Shown in pieces: positions 1 to 9,025 of a DNA stretch of 44,147 nucleotides. Location: assembly GCA_021781555.1 (NCBI GenBank), contig JAJXWQ010000022.1, positions 1 through 44,147 of the forward strand. Direction: 5' to 3'. Origin of the DNA: a bacterium. Lineage in GTDB: Bacteria; Cyanobacteriota; Sericytochromatia; S15B-MN24; VGJW01. Numbering within the stretch: the stretch's first letter is position 1; each line of letters starts with the position of its first letter. Position numbers and translations under genes: made by a program. The notes under the pieces were generated by a model, which saw only the letters and a program-made list of their open reading frames with translations, was not told the DNA's origin and ran no database searches.

Positions 1-186
1 ACGGGTCCCTCTGCGCGGTCGCTACGCTGCGCAACCGGGCCCCGTTTGACCCCCAAGCCCCGAGGCCTGTCCGGGACAAACCGCTCCAGACCCTTGAACG
101 GGTCCCTCTGCGCGGTCGCTACGCTGCGCAACCGGGCCCCGTTTGACCCCCAAGCCCCGAGGCCTGTCCGGGACGAAGTGCGCTAG
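1..186 (-). repeat. Palindromic repeat, two tandem copies (variant tail)
   Basis: Two direct copies start at 1 and 98 (97-nt spacing) and share a palindromic core with arms ACGGGTCCC and GGGCCCCGT around a TGCGC/GCGCA inner stem. The flanking tail (about 51-77 and 148-174) differs from the CTAG-type tail seen elsewhere but resembles that of the copies at 27062 and 29157. The second copy ends in GCGCTAGG, and the CTA of this end is the stop codon of the minus-strand gene at 183-1595. The first copy is cut by the window edge. Confidence 0.85.
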
Positions 187-1595
187 GCTTTTCGCACCGG
201 CTCCAGCGTCTTGGAGGCCGACTGCTTCAACGTGGGGTCGTTGACCTTTGCCAGAAGCTGGTTGATGGTGTTGGCGTCCGCGTACTCGTTGACGGCGTAC
301 TGCCCGTTGGCGATCTTGTACGACTGGTGGATGCCATGGTCCCGCTTGAAGCCGATGACCGCGGCCGACGTCGCCGTATCCCAGGTACCGGAGACTTCCA
401 CGTTGTAGCCCGCAACGTGCAGCAATGCCTGGAGCTCCTGGATCTGCTGCTTGCTTGCCGTGTCGGGACCGATCGTCGTGCCCTGGTAGCCGGAGACCTC
501 GTCGACAAAGGCCTGCACGTTGGCCACGGTATCCTCGAGGTTGTACTTGCTGGCAATCGTCGCGGCCGTGGCGGGCGAAAGGGCTTTGCCCGCGGGCAGG
601 TTCCTGGGAAGCGCGCCAATCCGGCCCAAGGTATCGGGGACGAGTCCGATCGCCGGCGTGACCAAGGCGAAGGCCTGGGGATTGCGCACCATCTGCCGCC
701 CGATCTGGGCCAGGAAGTTGGGCCGGCTGGCTCCGCCAGCCAGGACCTTCTCGGCGACGGCCGTGGCGTCCGAGGCTTCCTGGGCATCGGATGCCACGGA
801 GTAGATGCCCTTGGGCACTCGCCCGGTCAGCATGCCGAGGCTGCGGAGGCCCCGGAGTCCGACCAGCTTGCGGCTGTACGAGAGAAAATTGGCGTAGGTC
901 ATCGCCGTTCCTGCGACGCTGACGGTCGCTTCCGGGGCGATCTTTGCAACCGCGCCTGCAACGGCATCGGCGCTCCCGGTGGTCGCGAGCTTGGCGACTC
1001 CGAGCGCATCGTCCGCGTAGAGGGCCATCTGGCTCGACTCGGCGGCGTGGCCAAGTTCGGCAAGGCGCTCGGCATCCCGTGCGGCCTGTGTCGCCTTCAT
1101 CGTGTATGTTCCCGCCACCGAGGCTTCCTTGAGCGCGAGTCCAACGCCCTCTCCTGCGGAAAGACCATGGACCGCCGCGCTGGCGAACGCTGCGCCGCCT
1201 CGTGCGACGTTCACCACCTCGCCCGGGGTGATGAACAGCGACCCGATATCGACGAGGCCCATACCCACGGCGCGGCCGGGATGTCCCGACTGACAAGCCT
1301 CGATGTAGGGGTCGACGATGGCCTGGCCCAGGAGGTGGAGTGTGGGACCCGGCTGGGTAACAAGCTTGCTGGCCAGGAAGTACAGGCCCTTGGCCGTCCG
1401 GATGGGATGGAGAACCATGCTGGCCATCCCGGAGACCATACTCCAGGCCGCCTGCGCACCACCGATGAAGACGTCGGGGACGAACTCGATGGCTTCGTGG
1501 GTGAGGTCCGCGCTGGCTTGCCCATCCCGGACCAGCCTGTCCGCAGGCGCGGCTTGACCCTTGTTGGGTCCGCCCAGCCCTACGTTCGCGACCAT
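183..1595 (-). CDS. Peptidoglycan-binding-like module protein, shortest of three paralogues
   Basis: A 470-aa protein starting at an ATG preceded by GGAGGAG four bases upstream. It is homologous to the two genes at 1965 and 5133. Residues about 38-120 hold the shared N-terminal region (VPDVFIGG..., HPIRT, VDPY, GMGLVDIGS); the middle is Ala-rich and helical. Residues about 343-460 form a PG_binding_1-like module (QELQALLHVAGYNVEVSG, then IGFKRDHGIHQSYK and AVNEYAD), with about 12 extra residues between helix and end compared with the classical domain. Unlike its paralogues it has no LysM and only one module. There is no signal peptide, lipobox or clear transmembrane segment, so its location is unclear. 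Binding to peptidoglycan or another glycan is inferred from the module only. Its stop codon lies in the adjacent repeat. Confidence 0.8.
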   Translation of the reverse strand: MVANVGLGGPNKGQAAPADRLVRDGQASADLTHEAIEFVPDVFIGGAQAAWSMVSGMASMVLHPIRTAKGLYFLASKLVTQPGPTLHLLGQAIVDPYIEACQSGHPGRAVGMGLVDIGSLFITPGEVVNVARGGAAFASAAVHGLSAGEGVGLALKEASVAGTYTMKATQAARDAERLAELGHAAESSQMALYADDALGVAKLATTGSADAVAGAVAKIAPEATVSVAGTAMTYANFLSYSRKLVGLRGLRSLGMLTGRVPKGIYSVASDAQEASDATAVAEKVLAGGASRPNFLAQIGRQMVRNPQAFALVTPAIGLVPDTLGRIGALPRNLPAGKALSPATAATIASKYNLEDTVANVQAFVDEVSGYQGTTIGPDTASKQQIQELQALLHVAGYNVEVSGTWDTATSAAVIGFKRDHGIHQSYKIANGQYAVNEYADANTINQLLAKVNDPTLKQSASKTLEPVRKA

Positions 1596-1762
1596 CCGCT
1601 CCTCCGTCAGGGGAACCCCCGGGCTCCCAATAGCCTTATACGGAAAACCGGCCTGCTTCTGACCGACTTGTTCAAGATTTAACCCGTTCCCAACCGCCTG
1701 GCTCCTCTCTCGAAGCCGAGGTCGCGGGAACGGGCTAAACCGAACGGGGGGATCGAAGTGGA

Positions 1763-1968
1763 GCTTTTCAGTTTGAACGGGGCCCTCTGCGCGGTCGCTT
1801 CGCTGCGCAACCGGGCCCCGTTTGACTCATCGGGCTCGATCCATTCAATCCGGGAGCACTCTAGGCCTTTTGCAGTTTGAACGGGGCCCTCTGCGCGGTC
1901 GCTTCGCTGCGCAACCGGGCCCCGTTTGACTCATCGGGCTCGATCCATTCAATCCGGGAGCACTCTAG
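1763..1968 (-). repeat. Palindromic repeat, two tandem copies
   Basis: Two tandem copies with arms AACGGGGCCC and GGGCCCCGTT (a perfect 10-bp inverted pair) and the tail CATCGGGCTCGATCCATTCA. CTAG occurs at 1861 and 1965, exactly 104 nt apart, as in the copies at 15910 and 33894. The upstream copy lacks its outer CTAG. The CTA at 1965-1967 is the stop codon of the next minus-strand gene. Confidence 0.9.
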
Positions 1969-4829
1969 TTACCGTTGGTGCCACCCGAGACGGCGACGGC
2001 CATGGCGTTGGCCGTGTTCTCATCGACGTACTCGTTGATGGCCCAGTTGCCGTTGGCGAGCTTGTAGGTCTGGTGGATGCCGTGCTTCTGCTTGAAATCG
2101 ATGACGGCGTTGGCCGTGGCGTTGTCGAAGGACCCGTTGGCCTTGACATCGGTGTAGCCAAGCTGCTCGAGCACCTGCTGGAGCTTGGTGATGTCGTCCT
2201 TGGTGCCGGCATCGGGCCCGATTGCCGAATTCCGGTAGCCGTTGACCTCGGCGGCAAAGGCCTCGACGTTGCCTCGATCGCCTGCCAGACCGTACTGCTT
2301 GGCGATCTGGGAGACCTGGGCGTCGGTCATCTGGCTGCTGCTGGCAGAGGCGGGCGACGCCGGGCTCGAATTCTGCGCGGGCGCGGAAGCCGGCTGCGCA
2401 GGCGTGGAAGCCGGCTGGGCGGGCGTGGAAGCCGCCGAAACTGCCGAGCTGGATCCAGGAAGGTTCTGGGCGTCAGCCGGCATCTTGAGCACCTCGCCGA
2501 CGTGCAGGACGTTGGGATCGGGGCCGATGATGTCCCGGTTGAGGGCGTAGATCTCGGGCCACTTGGCAGCGTCGCCGAGGAACCGTGCGGCGATTCCCCA
2601 GAGGCCGCCCTGGCGGTCGGCCGCCGTCACCGTGTAGGAAGAAACCGCCGGCGCGGGATTGGCGCTGGCCGGAGCCGGAGCAGATCCGCTGGCCGAGGGG
2701 GTGGCGGTCGAGGCGCTGGCCGCGGGTGTCGAACCGGCGGTAGACTGCGTCGAAGGAGTGGCCGGGGTGCTGGTGGTCGGAGCCGGGGCAGACCCGCTGG
2801 CCGAGTCGGTGCTGCTCGAACCGCTGGCCGCAGGGGTCGAACCGGCGGTCGACTGCGTCGAGGAGGTGGCCGAGTTGGTGCTGGTCGAGCCACTAGCCGC
2901 AGGTGCCGAACCGGCAGACGTCGAGCTGCTCGAACCGCTGCTGCTCGGTCCGGCCGTCCAGCCGGCCTTGACCGCGGCGACCATCGCCTGGGCGGTAGCC
3001 GAATCGACGTACTCGTTGACCGCAGGAGAGCCGTCGGCCATGTTGTACGACTGGTGGATGCCGTTTTCCTTCTTGAAGTCGACGACAGCCGCAGCCGTCT
3101 TGTCGTCGAAGGTGCCACTGGGATCCACGTCGTAGCCGAGGGCCCGGAGCACCGTCTGAAGCTGCTTCACCTGGTCCGACGTACCGCTGTCGGGCCCGAT
3201 GGCGTTCTTGGCATAGCTCTGAACCTCGGACAAGAAGTTGGCAACGTTCTGAGCCGTGGGCTCAAGACCGTACTGCTGGGCAATCTGCTGCACCTGCTGA
3301 TCTGACGGGGCGCCGCTCGTCTGGTTCGAGTTGCTGGTGCCCACCGGGGCCGGGGCGATTCCGGCGAGGGCCCCCTGGCCCAGGCTGTTGGCCAGGCCAG
3401 CCAGCGCGAGCGGCTTGACCAGGCTTGCCGGATTGGCCAGCGCGGCCTTGGCGATGGTACCGGGAAGCCTGACGGCGCTCGAAAGAATGTCTCCGATCGT
3501 CATCCCGCCAACCGCCTCGGCGCCAGCGGCGACGGCCCTGGCACCCGCCTGCACGGCGCGGACCGGAGCCTCGACGATATCACCGAGCGTCACGCTGCCC
3601 AGCTCGTCGGCAACCTTCGTCACACCCACCGCGACCGCCTTGCCCGCATCGACGGCCAGCGTCACGGGGGCCGTCACGATCTGGCCGACGGTGATGTCAC
3701 CGAGATCGCTCAGGGCAGCACCGACCTTGGCGACGGTTGCCGAGGCGGCATCCGCGACGGCCTGGCCGGCCTTGGCGGTGGCGACGATGCCCGAATCGAT
3801 CGTGCTCCCGACGATCTTGGCGCCAGCGACCAGCGGGCGCTCGACGAAGTTGGTACGGGCGATCCACTCGCCGGTATCGACGGCCGCTCCGGCCAGCCGG
3901 GCGCCGCTCACGATCTTGGCGGCAACCTCGGAATCCTCGGCCACCCCCATGATCCCGGCGGCCTTCGAGGCGGCAGCCGCCTCGGCAGCCTTCGCACTCA
4001 GGCCAGCGGCCCGGGACTCCCAGTAGCTCGAGTGGGCGGCGGTCAACGCAGCCTTGCCGACGTCGGCCGAAATTCCGGCCTCCTGCATCGCGGCCTGGGC
4101 AGCCTTGGTGAGGATGGGCTGCTCCGCCAGGCGAGCCGCGAAATTGGCGGCCTTGCCAGCGTCACCGGCAACCTCGGCGGCCTTGCCAGCGCCCCCGGCA
4201 ACCTCGGCAGCCTTGCCAGCGTCACCGGCGACCCCGGCGGCCTTGCCAGCGTCACCGGTAACCTCGGCGGCCTTGCCAGCGTCACCGGCGACCTCGGCGG
4301 CCTTGCCAGCGTCACCGGCGGCCTCGGCGGCCTTGCCAGCCGATGCCACGCCGTCGGCGCTCGCTCCGCCGAATCCGCCCATCGGGATGAAGAAGGAGCC
4401 GATCTCGACGATGCCTCGGCCCAGAGCCAGGCCCGGGCGGCCCTCGGCGATGGCCTGGGCATAGGGATCGACGAAGGCGTGAACGAGGGCCGCGGGATGC
4501 GTCACGGCATAGCCGAGCCCTTCGATGGTCTTGATGGGGTGGGCGATCATCGTCCCCACGCCCTTGACCATGTCCCAGGCAGCCTCGCCGCCGCCGACGA
4601 ACACGTCGGAAACGAATCCAAACAGGCCGCCGCTCGACTTGGAAGCTTCGGTCGTCGCAGGGGTCGCGGCGGCCGAACTGGCGCCGCTCGCGGCGGGATC
4701 GCCTCCGGCCTGGGTGACAGCCGCAGCATTTGCCTGCGCCACGGCGCCCGTTGCCTGCTCGGCAGAAGCCGCGGCCGGGGCGGTGAGCGCAGCGTTCTTT
4801 CGAACGGCGCTGGTCGTCGAGATACCCAT
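1965..4829 (-). CDS. Large LysM and peptidoglycan-binding-like module protein
   Basis: A protein of about 954 aa. The ATG at 4829 is chosen because GGAGGG lies six bases upstream; the frame stays open to 4922 but that extension has no ribosome site and a promoter-like element lies just beyond it. Order: the shared N-terminal region (FGFVSDVFVGGGEAAWD, HPIKTIEG), then six to seven 10-aa repeats of the GKAAEVAGDA type (DNA about 4147-4346), then a long Ala/Val helical region. A PG_binding_1-like module follows at about 508-622, then a Ser/Thr/Ala/Pro linker. A LysM at about 728-784 (YTVTAADRQGGLWGIAARFL ... GPDPNVLHVGEVLKMP), a second linker, and a last module at about 833-954 complete it. It has no signal peptide and no cysteine. 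LysM and the modules point to glycan binding; the N-terminal half is not recognised. The stop codon lies in the repeat at 1763-1968. Confidence 0.85.
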   Translation of the reverse strand: MGISTTSAVRKNAALTAPAAASAEQATGAVAQANAAAVTQAGGDPAASGASSAAATPATTEASKSSGGLFGFVSDVFVGGGEAAWDMVKGVGTMIAHPIKTIEGLGYAVTHPAALVHAFVDPYAQAIAEGRPGLALGRGIVEIGSFFIPMGGFGGASADGVASAGKAAEAAGDAGKAAEVAGDAGKAAEVTGDAGKAAGVAGDAGKAAEVAGGAGKAAEVAGDAGKAANFAARLAEQPILTKAAQAAMQEAGISADVGKAALTAAHSSYWESRAAGLSAKAAEAAAASKAAGIMGVAEDSEVAAKIVSGARLAGAAVDTGEWIARTNFVERPLVAGAKIVGSTIDSGIVATAKAGQAVADAASATVAKVGAALSDLGDITVGQIVTAPVTLAVDAGKAVAVGVTKVADELGSVTLGDIVEAPVRAVQAGARAVAAGAEAVGGMTIGDILSSAVRLPGTIAKAALANPASLVKPLALAGLANSLGQGALAGIAPAPVGTSNSNQTSGAPSDQQVQQIAQQYGLEPTAQNVANFLSEVQSYAKNAIGPDSGTSDQVKQLQTVLRALGYDVDPSGTFDDKTAAAVVDFKKENGIHQSYNMADGSPAVNEYVDSATAQAMVAAVKAGWTAGPSSSGSSSSTSAGSAPAASGSTSTNSATSSTQSTAGSTPAASGSSSTDSASGSAPAPTTSTPATPSTQSTAGSTPAASASTATPSASGSAPAPASANPAPAVSSYTVTAADRQGGLWGIAARFLGDAAKWPEIYALNRDIIGPDPNVLHVGEVLKMPADAQNLPGSSSAVSAASTPAQPASTPAQPASAPAQNSSPASPASASSSQMTDAQVSQIAKQYGLAGDRGNVEAFAAEVNGYRNSAIGPDAGTKDDITKLQQVLEQLGYTDVKANGSFDNATANAVIDFKQKHGIHQTYKLANGNWAINEYVDENTANAMAVAVSGGTNGN
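4147..4346 (-). repeat. 30-bp in-frame tandem repeat
   Basis: Six to seven imperfect 30-bp units inside the coding sequence encode the decapeptide GKAAEVAGDA and variants. The paralogue at 5133-7760 has a more diverged Ala/Lys/Asp tract at the same place, so copy number has changed since duplication. Confidence 0.85.
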
Positions 4830-4928
4830 CGGAACCCTCCTCACGAAACCTTCGGAAAAAGCTTCTTTACAGCGCTCTCCGGCTCCGGCCGGTCTCCACA
4901 TCTGCGGTGCTCTTTTTTCCACTGACTG

Positions 4929-4955
4929 TTATCGCCGTCACCGAGCCGAACTTTC
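4929..4955 (-). promoter_or_regulatory. Candidate sigma-28 (FliA)-type promoter
   Basis: Read on the minus strand the site is GAAAGTTC, 11 nt, GGCGATAA. The sigma-28 consensus is TAAAGTTT-N11-GCCGATAA, so 6/8 and 7/8 positions match at the exact spacing. Transcription would start near 4920, giving a leader of about 90 nt before the ATG at 4829. The gene-free interval 4830-5132 holds this site, a short hairpin at about 4973-4988 and the terminator-like stem at 5093-5124. Confidence 0.4.
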
Positions 4956-5092
4956 TGATCTGGCGATGAATCCCTGGATAAGTCCAGGTAAAGATGCTCG
5001 CGCCTGGAGAAGAGCGCCACGGCGGCCCCGAGCTGCCGGCGCACGAGAAGCGTCGGCGTTGGGAGAGACGCGCCGGAAAGAGAACCAGCTCC

Positions 5093-5124
5093 GTCGGCCC
5101 CCCGGAGGACTCCGGGGGGCCGAC
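5093..5124 (-). terminator. Strong GC hairpin after the 5133-7760 gene
   Basis: A perfect 14-bp stem (GTCGGCCCCCCGGA with TCCGGGGGGCCGAC, loop GGAC) begins 9 bases beyond the TAA at 5133-5135. No immediate T-run follows, so termination may need a factor, or the stem may simply protect the 3' end. Confidence 0.65.
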
Positions 5125-5132
5125 CGCTGGGG

Positions 5133-7760
5133 TTACTTGTCCTGGCCAGCCGTGAGAGCCTGGGCGATCGCGCTGGCGGTCGCCTCGTTGACGTACTCGT
5201 TGACCGCCCACTGTCCGTTGCTGAGCTTGTACGACTCGTGAAGGCCATGCTTCTCCTTGAAGTCCATGACGGCATTCGAAGTGGCGTCGTCCCACTTGCC
5301 GGTGGCCTTGACGCTCGAATAACCGAGCTGGCTCAACGCCTGCTGGAGGTTGGAGATGCCCTGAGCGTCGCCGGCATTGGGCCCCAAGCCATTGCTTTGG
5401 AGCTCGGAGAGCTCGGTTGCAAAGGCCTCGACGTTGGCCCGGCTGGGATCCAGCGAGTACTCCTTGGCCAGGCTCGCGACCTGCTGATTCGAGAGCTGCG
5501 GGGCTGCGGACGAACCCGCAGCCGTTGACGTCGAAGAGCTGGAGGCCGTGGCACTGGCCGAGGCCGTGGCACTGGACGTCGATCCAGGCAACTGGAGCAC
5601 CATTCCCGGCCGGATCATATTGGGGTCGGAACCGATGACGCCCTTGTTGAGATCGTAGATCTCGGGCCAGCGGTTGGCACTCCCGAGCACCCTGGCCGCA
5701 ATCGCAGAAAGGGTGTCGCCGCTGCGGACCATGTAGGTGCTCGGTGCCGCCGGCGAGGTGCTGGCCGTGGTCGAGGTCGTCGAAGCCGTAGCGGAGGCCG
5801 ACCCGGTCGTGGTTCCGGTCGAAGCCACGCTGGAGGATGAGCCCGTGGTGCTACCCGTTGCGGCCGTGCTCGACGTGGTGCTCGAGCCCGAGCTGGTGGA
5901 TCCCGTGCTGGAACCCGAGGTGCCGGAGGCCGACTGGCCGGCGTGCCATCCGCTCTTGAGGGCGGCGACCATCGCGTTGGCCGTCTTCTCGTCGACGTAC
6001 TCGTTGACCGCGGGGCTGCCGTCGGCCATCTTGTACGACTGCGTGATGCCGTTCTCCTTCTTGAAGTCGACGACGGCATTGGCGGTGGCGGTATCCCACT
6101 TCCCGCTCGGGTTCACGGCGTAGCCCAGGGAAGCCAGGACGGTCTGGAGCTGCTTGACCTGATCGGGGGTTCCCTGGTCCGGGCCAATCGCGTTGCCCGA
6201 ATAGCCTTGGACCTCCGAGAGGAAGGCCTGCACATTTTGCTTGGTGGGCAGGAGGCCGTACTGCTGGGCGATCTGCTGGACCTGGGCGTCAGAAATCGCA
6301 TTGGGATTGCCAGCCCCCTGGGCCATCGCCAGGGCGCCTATCCCGATCTCTCCGGCTAGGGCCGCGCCAGCCACGATCTTGGGATGGGTGATCGCGAACC
6401 GGGCAGCCTTTCCGGCGAGCTTGAAGGGAGCCTTGAGGCCAGCCGACAGGAGGTCGCCGACCTTCGACACGCCCTGACCGATCGCCCCCGGAATGGCATT
6501 GAGAGGAGTCCTGCCGACATCCTCGGCCACCTTGCCAGCATCCTGGGCCGCCTGTCCCACGGCCTCGCTCGCGTCGGCGACCGCCTTGCTGGCATCCGCT
6601 CCCACCGCCGCAACCTCGGTCTTGGTGGCATCGAGGGCGGTGCCGAGGATGTTCTTGACGCTCCGCAGTGCGACCAACGGAATGCGAATCGGAGCCGTGA
6701 CGATGTCCTTGATCGTGATATCGCCGATCTTGGACGCCGCGGCGCTGACCTCACCCGGGATGGCCTTGACCGACTGGGCGACGTACGTTCCGGCCTTGCC
6801 CACGGCAGCGATACCGCGATCGGCTGCACCACCGACAGCCTTGGCTCCCGCCACCAGGGGCCGCTCGACGTAGTCCGTCCGACCAATCCACGTGGCGGTA
6901 TCGGTCGCGGCTCCGGCAAGGCGAGCCCCACCGACGATCTTGGTGACCGCCTCCGAATCCTGAGCCAGGCCGGTGATCTGGGCGGCCTTGGCGGCGGCGG
7001 CAGCCTTGGCCGCATCGACCGTCTCGCCTGCCGCCCGAGAGTCCCAGTAGGCCTGGTGGGCGGCATCAAGGGCGGCCTGGCCCATCTTGGAGGAGATCTT
7101 GGCGTCGGCGAGGGCCGACTGAGCGGCCCGGGTCATGATCGGCTTTTCGGCGAGCCGGGCGGCGAAGCGTGTGGCATCCCCTCCCGCAGCCGCGGCATCG
7201 GCGGCCTTGCCGGCATCCACCGCAACGTCAGCGGCCTTGCTGGCATCGGCGGCCTTGCCCGCATCCGCCGCCACCTCGGCGGCCTTGCTGGCGGCTACGG
7301 CGGCATCGGCGGCCTTACCCGCGTCCCCGGCAACGTCGGCGGCCTTGCCGGCGGCGGCGGCCGCGTCAGCGGCCCTGGCAGCCACCGACGCGACGTCAGC
7401 GGCGTCGGCACCCGCGCCGGCCTCGCCAGCACCTGGAATCATGAACGAGGCTACGTCGACGATGCCCATGCCCAGCGCCTTGCCGGGATGACCCGACGCG
7501 ACGGCCTCGGCGAAGGGGTCGACGAAGGCGTGGTAGAGCGTGGCCGGATGGGTGACACCGTAGGCCAGACCCTCGACCGTCTTGATGGGATGGGTGACCA
7601 TCGTCCCGAGGCCCTCGACCATCCCGAGGGCGGCCTCGCCGCCACCGACGAAGACGTCCTTGATGAACCCGAACAGGCCGCCGCCGCTCTTCTTCTGCGG
7701 AGGCGCAGCCTGCGTGGTAGGGGCAGGCGTGGGCGATGCAGCCGTGATCTTGTTGCCCAT
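5133..7760 (-). CDS. Large LysM and peptidoglycan-binding-like module protein
   Basis: An 875-aa paralogue of the 1965-4829 gene. The ATG at 7760 follows GGAG at nine bases. It has a short Pro/Ala/Thr-rich lead, then GGGLFGFIKDVFVGGGEAAL and HPIKTVEG, the conserved N-terminal region. An Ala/Lys/Asp-rich repetitive tract follows, then a long helical region. A module at about 488-608 carries VKQLQTVLASLGYAVNPSG, DFKKENGITQSYK and AVNEYVDEKTANAM. After it come a Ser/Thr/Gly linker, a LysM at about 673-723 (YMVRSGDTLSAIAARVLG) and a terminal module at about 750-875. No secretion signal is visible although LysM domains normally act on cell-wall glycans. The domain order equals that of its neighbour, so a tandem duplication produced both. 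Function unknown beyond likely glycan binding. Confidence 0.85.
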   Translation of the reverse strand: MGNKITAASPTPAPTTQAAPPQKKSGGGLFGFIKDVFVGGGEAALGMVEGLGTMVTHPIKTVEGLAYGVTHPATLYHAFVDPFAEAVASGHPGKALGMGIVDVASFMIPGAGEAGAGADAADVASVAARAADAAAAAGKAADVAGDAGKAADAAVAASKAAEVAADAGKAADASKAADVAVDAGKAADAAAAGGDATRFAARLAEKPIMTRAAQSALADAKISSKMGQAALDAAHQAYWDSRAAGETVDAAKAAAAAKAAQITGLAQDSEAVTKIVGGARLAGAATDTATWIGRTDYVERPLVAGAKAVGGAADRGIAAVGKAGTYVAQSVKAIPGEVSAAASKIGDITIKDIVTAPIRIPLVALRSVKNILGTALDATKTEVAAVGADASKAVADASEAVGQAAQDAGKVAEDVGRTPLNAIPGAIGQGVSKVGDLLSAGLKAPFKLAGKAARFAITHPKIVAGAALAGEIGIGALAMAQGAGNPNAISDAQVQQIAQQYGLLPTKQNVQAFLSEVQGYSGNAIGPDQGTPDQVKQLQTVLASLGYAVNPSGKWDTATANAVVDFKKENGITQSYKMADGSPAVNEYVDEKTANAMVAALKSGWHAGQSASGTSGSSTGSTSSGSSTTSSTAATGSTTGSSSSVASTGTTTGSASATASTTSTTASTSPAAPSTYMVRSGDTLSAIAARVLGSANRWPEIYDLNKGVIGSDPNMIRPGMVLQLPGSTSSATASASATASSSSTSTAAGSSAAPQLSNQQVASLAKEYSLDPSRANVEAFATELSELQSNGLGPNAGDAQGISNLQQALSQLGYSSVKATGKWDDATSNAVMDFKEKHGLHESYKLSNGQWAVNEYVNEATASAIAQALTAGQDK

Positions 7761-8056
7761 TCGACGGTTCTCCTAAGCCAAGCACCACCTGGGTCCGGTG
7801 CGCCACCGGCGCAAAAGGCCCGTTCTGAAACTCGAGACGTTCGACCCCTTGCCGGCTTCGCTTGGAAAGCAGTGGCGAAGGTCAGGTTAAGGTCGTTCCC
7901 CGGCTGTCTTATACCCGTTAAGCGAGGCGATTCCACCTGCCCGGAGGTGCGGGGGGACTCCAAGCTTCGACGCAGCAGGCACCGACGTCTACGCCTAGTC
8001 AATCGGCGGTCGGGCGATGGATCTGACGTGGATCTAACGAAGGTTTAATGATCGAA

Positions 8057-9025
8057 TCAGTCGGAGACGACGATCCGACCGTCTGGCAGCCGATCCGCGA
8101 CGTCCACGTGGGTCATGACATTTGCGCCGGAGAACCGCTCGACCAGAGCCCGTTCGATGGCGTTGGCGATACGGTGGGCCTCCTTGGCCTGGATATCGCC
8201 AGGCACCACCAGGTGCACGTCCACGTAGCGATGGGAGCCCGATTTGCGGGTCTTGAGGTCATGCCAATCCAGGAGATCCTTCTCGAAGGCATCCAAGATC
8301 CGTTCGACCTCGGCAAGCTCCTCGGCGGGCAGCGAGCTATCGACCAGGTAAGCCAGTGCCGCCGCGACGATCCGGTAGCCGATGCGCAAAATCCAGAGAG
8401 ACACGACCAGCGCGGTCAAGCCGTCGAACAAGGCCAGATGGGTGAACTGGACGAGGGCCAGGCCCAGCAGCACGCCCGCGCCGGTGATGACGTCGGACGA
8501 TAGGTGCTGGGCATCCGCCTCGAGAGCGGGCGATCCCTCCTCGCGAGCCACCCGGTGAAGGTAGGACGCCACGAACAGGTTGAGAACGCACGAGGCACCG
8601 ATCGCCACCAACCCGAGCCCGACCTGCGGGGGACGGCCGACCAACAGCAAGCGAGGCACGGCCTCCCCGGCCAGGATGACTCCCGCGACCAGGATGAGGG
8701 CGCCCTCCGCCAGACCGGACAGATTCTCGTATTTCCCGTGGCCGTACGTGTGGTCGTGATCGGCCGGCTTGGCCGCCGCCCGGATCGCGAGGAACGCCAG
8801 ACCGGAAGCCACCAGATCGACGCTGCTGTGCACCGCCTCCGAGATCACGCCGATCGAACCGATCTGGAGCCCGATGGCGAGCTTGAGGACCGTCAGGAAC
8901 AGGTTGGACCCCATCGAAAGCGCCGCAGCTCGTGACCGCCGCGTTCGCCAGGTAGACCCGCCCCTCGCTCCGCCCCCCGAGTCTGGCGGAACCGGCCGGG
9001 AAGCCCCGGGCGAACTCACGTTCAT
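8057..9025 (-). CDS. Cation diffusion facilitator (CDF) transporter
   Basis: A 322-aa CDF-family proton/metal antiporter of the inner membrane. The ATG at 9025 overlaps the TGA of the upstream Fur-family gene (ATGA), which sets the start and implies translational coupling. Helices have the CDF pattern, with metal-site motifs HSSVD (about 66-70, helix 2) and HLSSD (helix 5), an HxxxD pair typical of zinc-type members. A His-rich loop DHDHTYGHGKYE follows helix 3, and the cytoplasmic C-terminal ferredoxin-like domain ends with HVDVADRLPDG. Co-transcription with a Fur-family regulator fits metal-responsive export of Zn, Fe or similar ions; the substrate is inferred. Confidence 0.9.
   Translation of the reverse strand: MNVSSPGASRPVPPDSGGGARGGSTWRTRRSRAAALSMGSNLFLTVLKLAIGLQIGSIGVISEAVHSSVDLVASGLAFLAIRAAAKPADHDHTYGHGKYENLSGLAEGALILVAGVILAGEAVPRLLLVGRPPQVGLGLVAIGASCVLNLFVASYLHRVAREEGSPALEADAQHLSSDVITGAGVLLGLALVQFTHLALFDGLTALVVSLWILRIGYRIVAAALAYLVDSSLPAEELAEVERILDAFEKDLLDWHDLKTRKSGSHRYVDVHLVVPGDIQAKEAHRIANAIERALVERFSGANVMTHVDVADRLPDGRIVVSD

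Noticed and set aside
1926-3305. Long plus-strand frame opposite the wall-binding protein gene
   Set aside because: Shadow of the Ala/Ser/Thr-rich coding sequence; product is low-complexity Gly/Arg and has no domain.
6384-8048. 554-codon plus-strand frame
   Set aside because: Antisense to the 5133-7760 gene, with Gly/Asp/Leu-rich noise typical of high-GC shadows.
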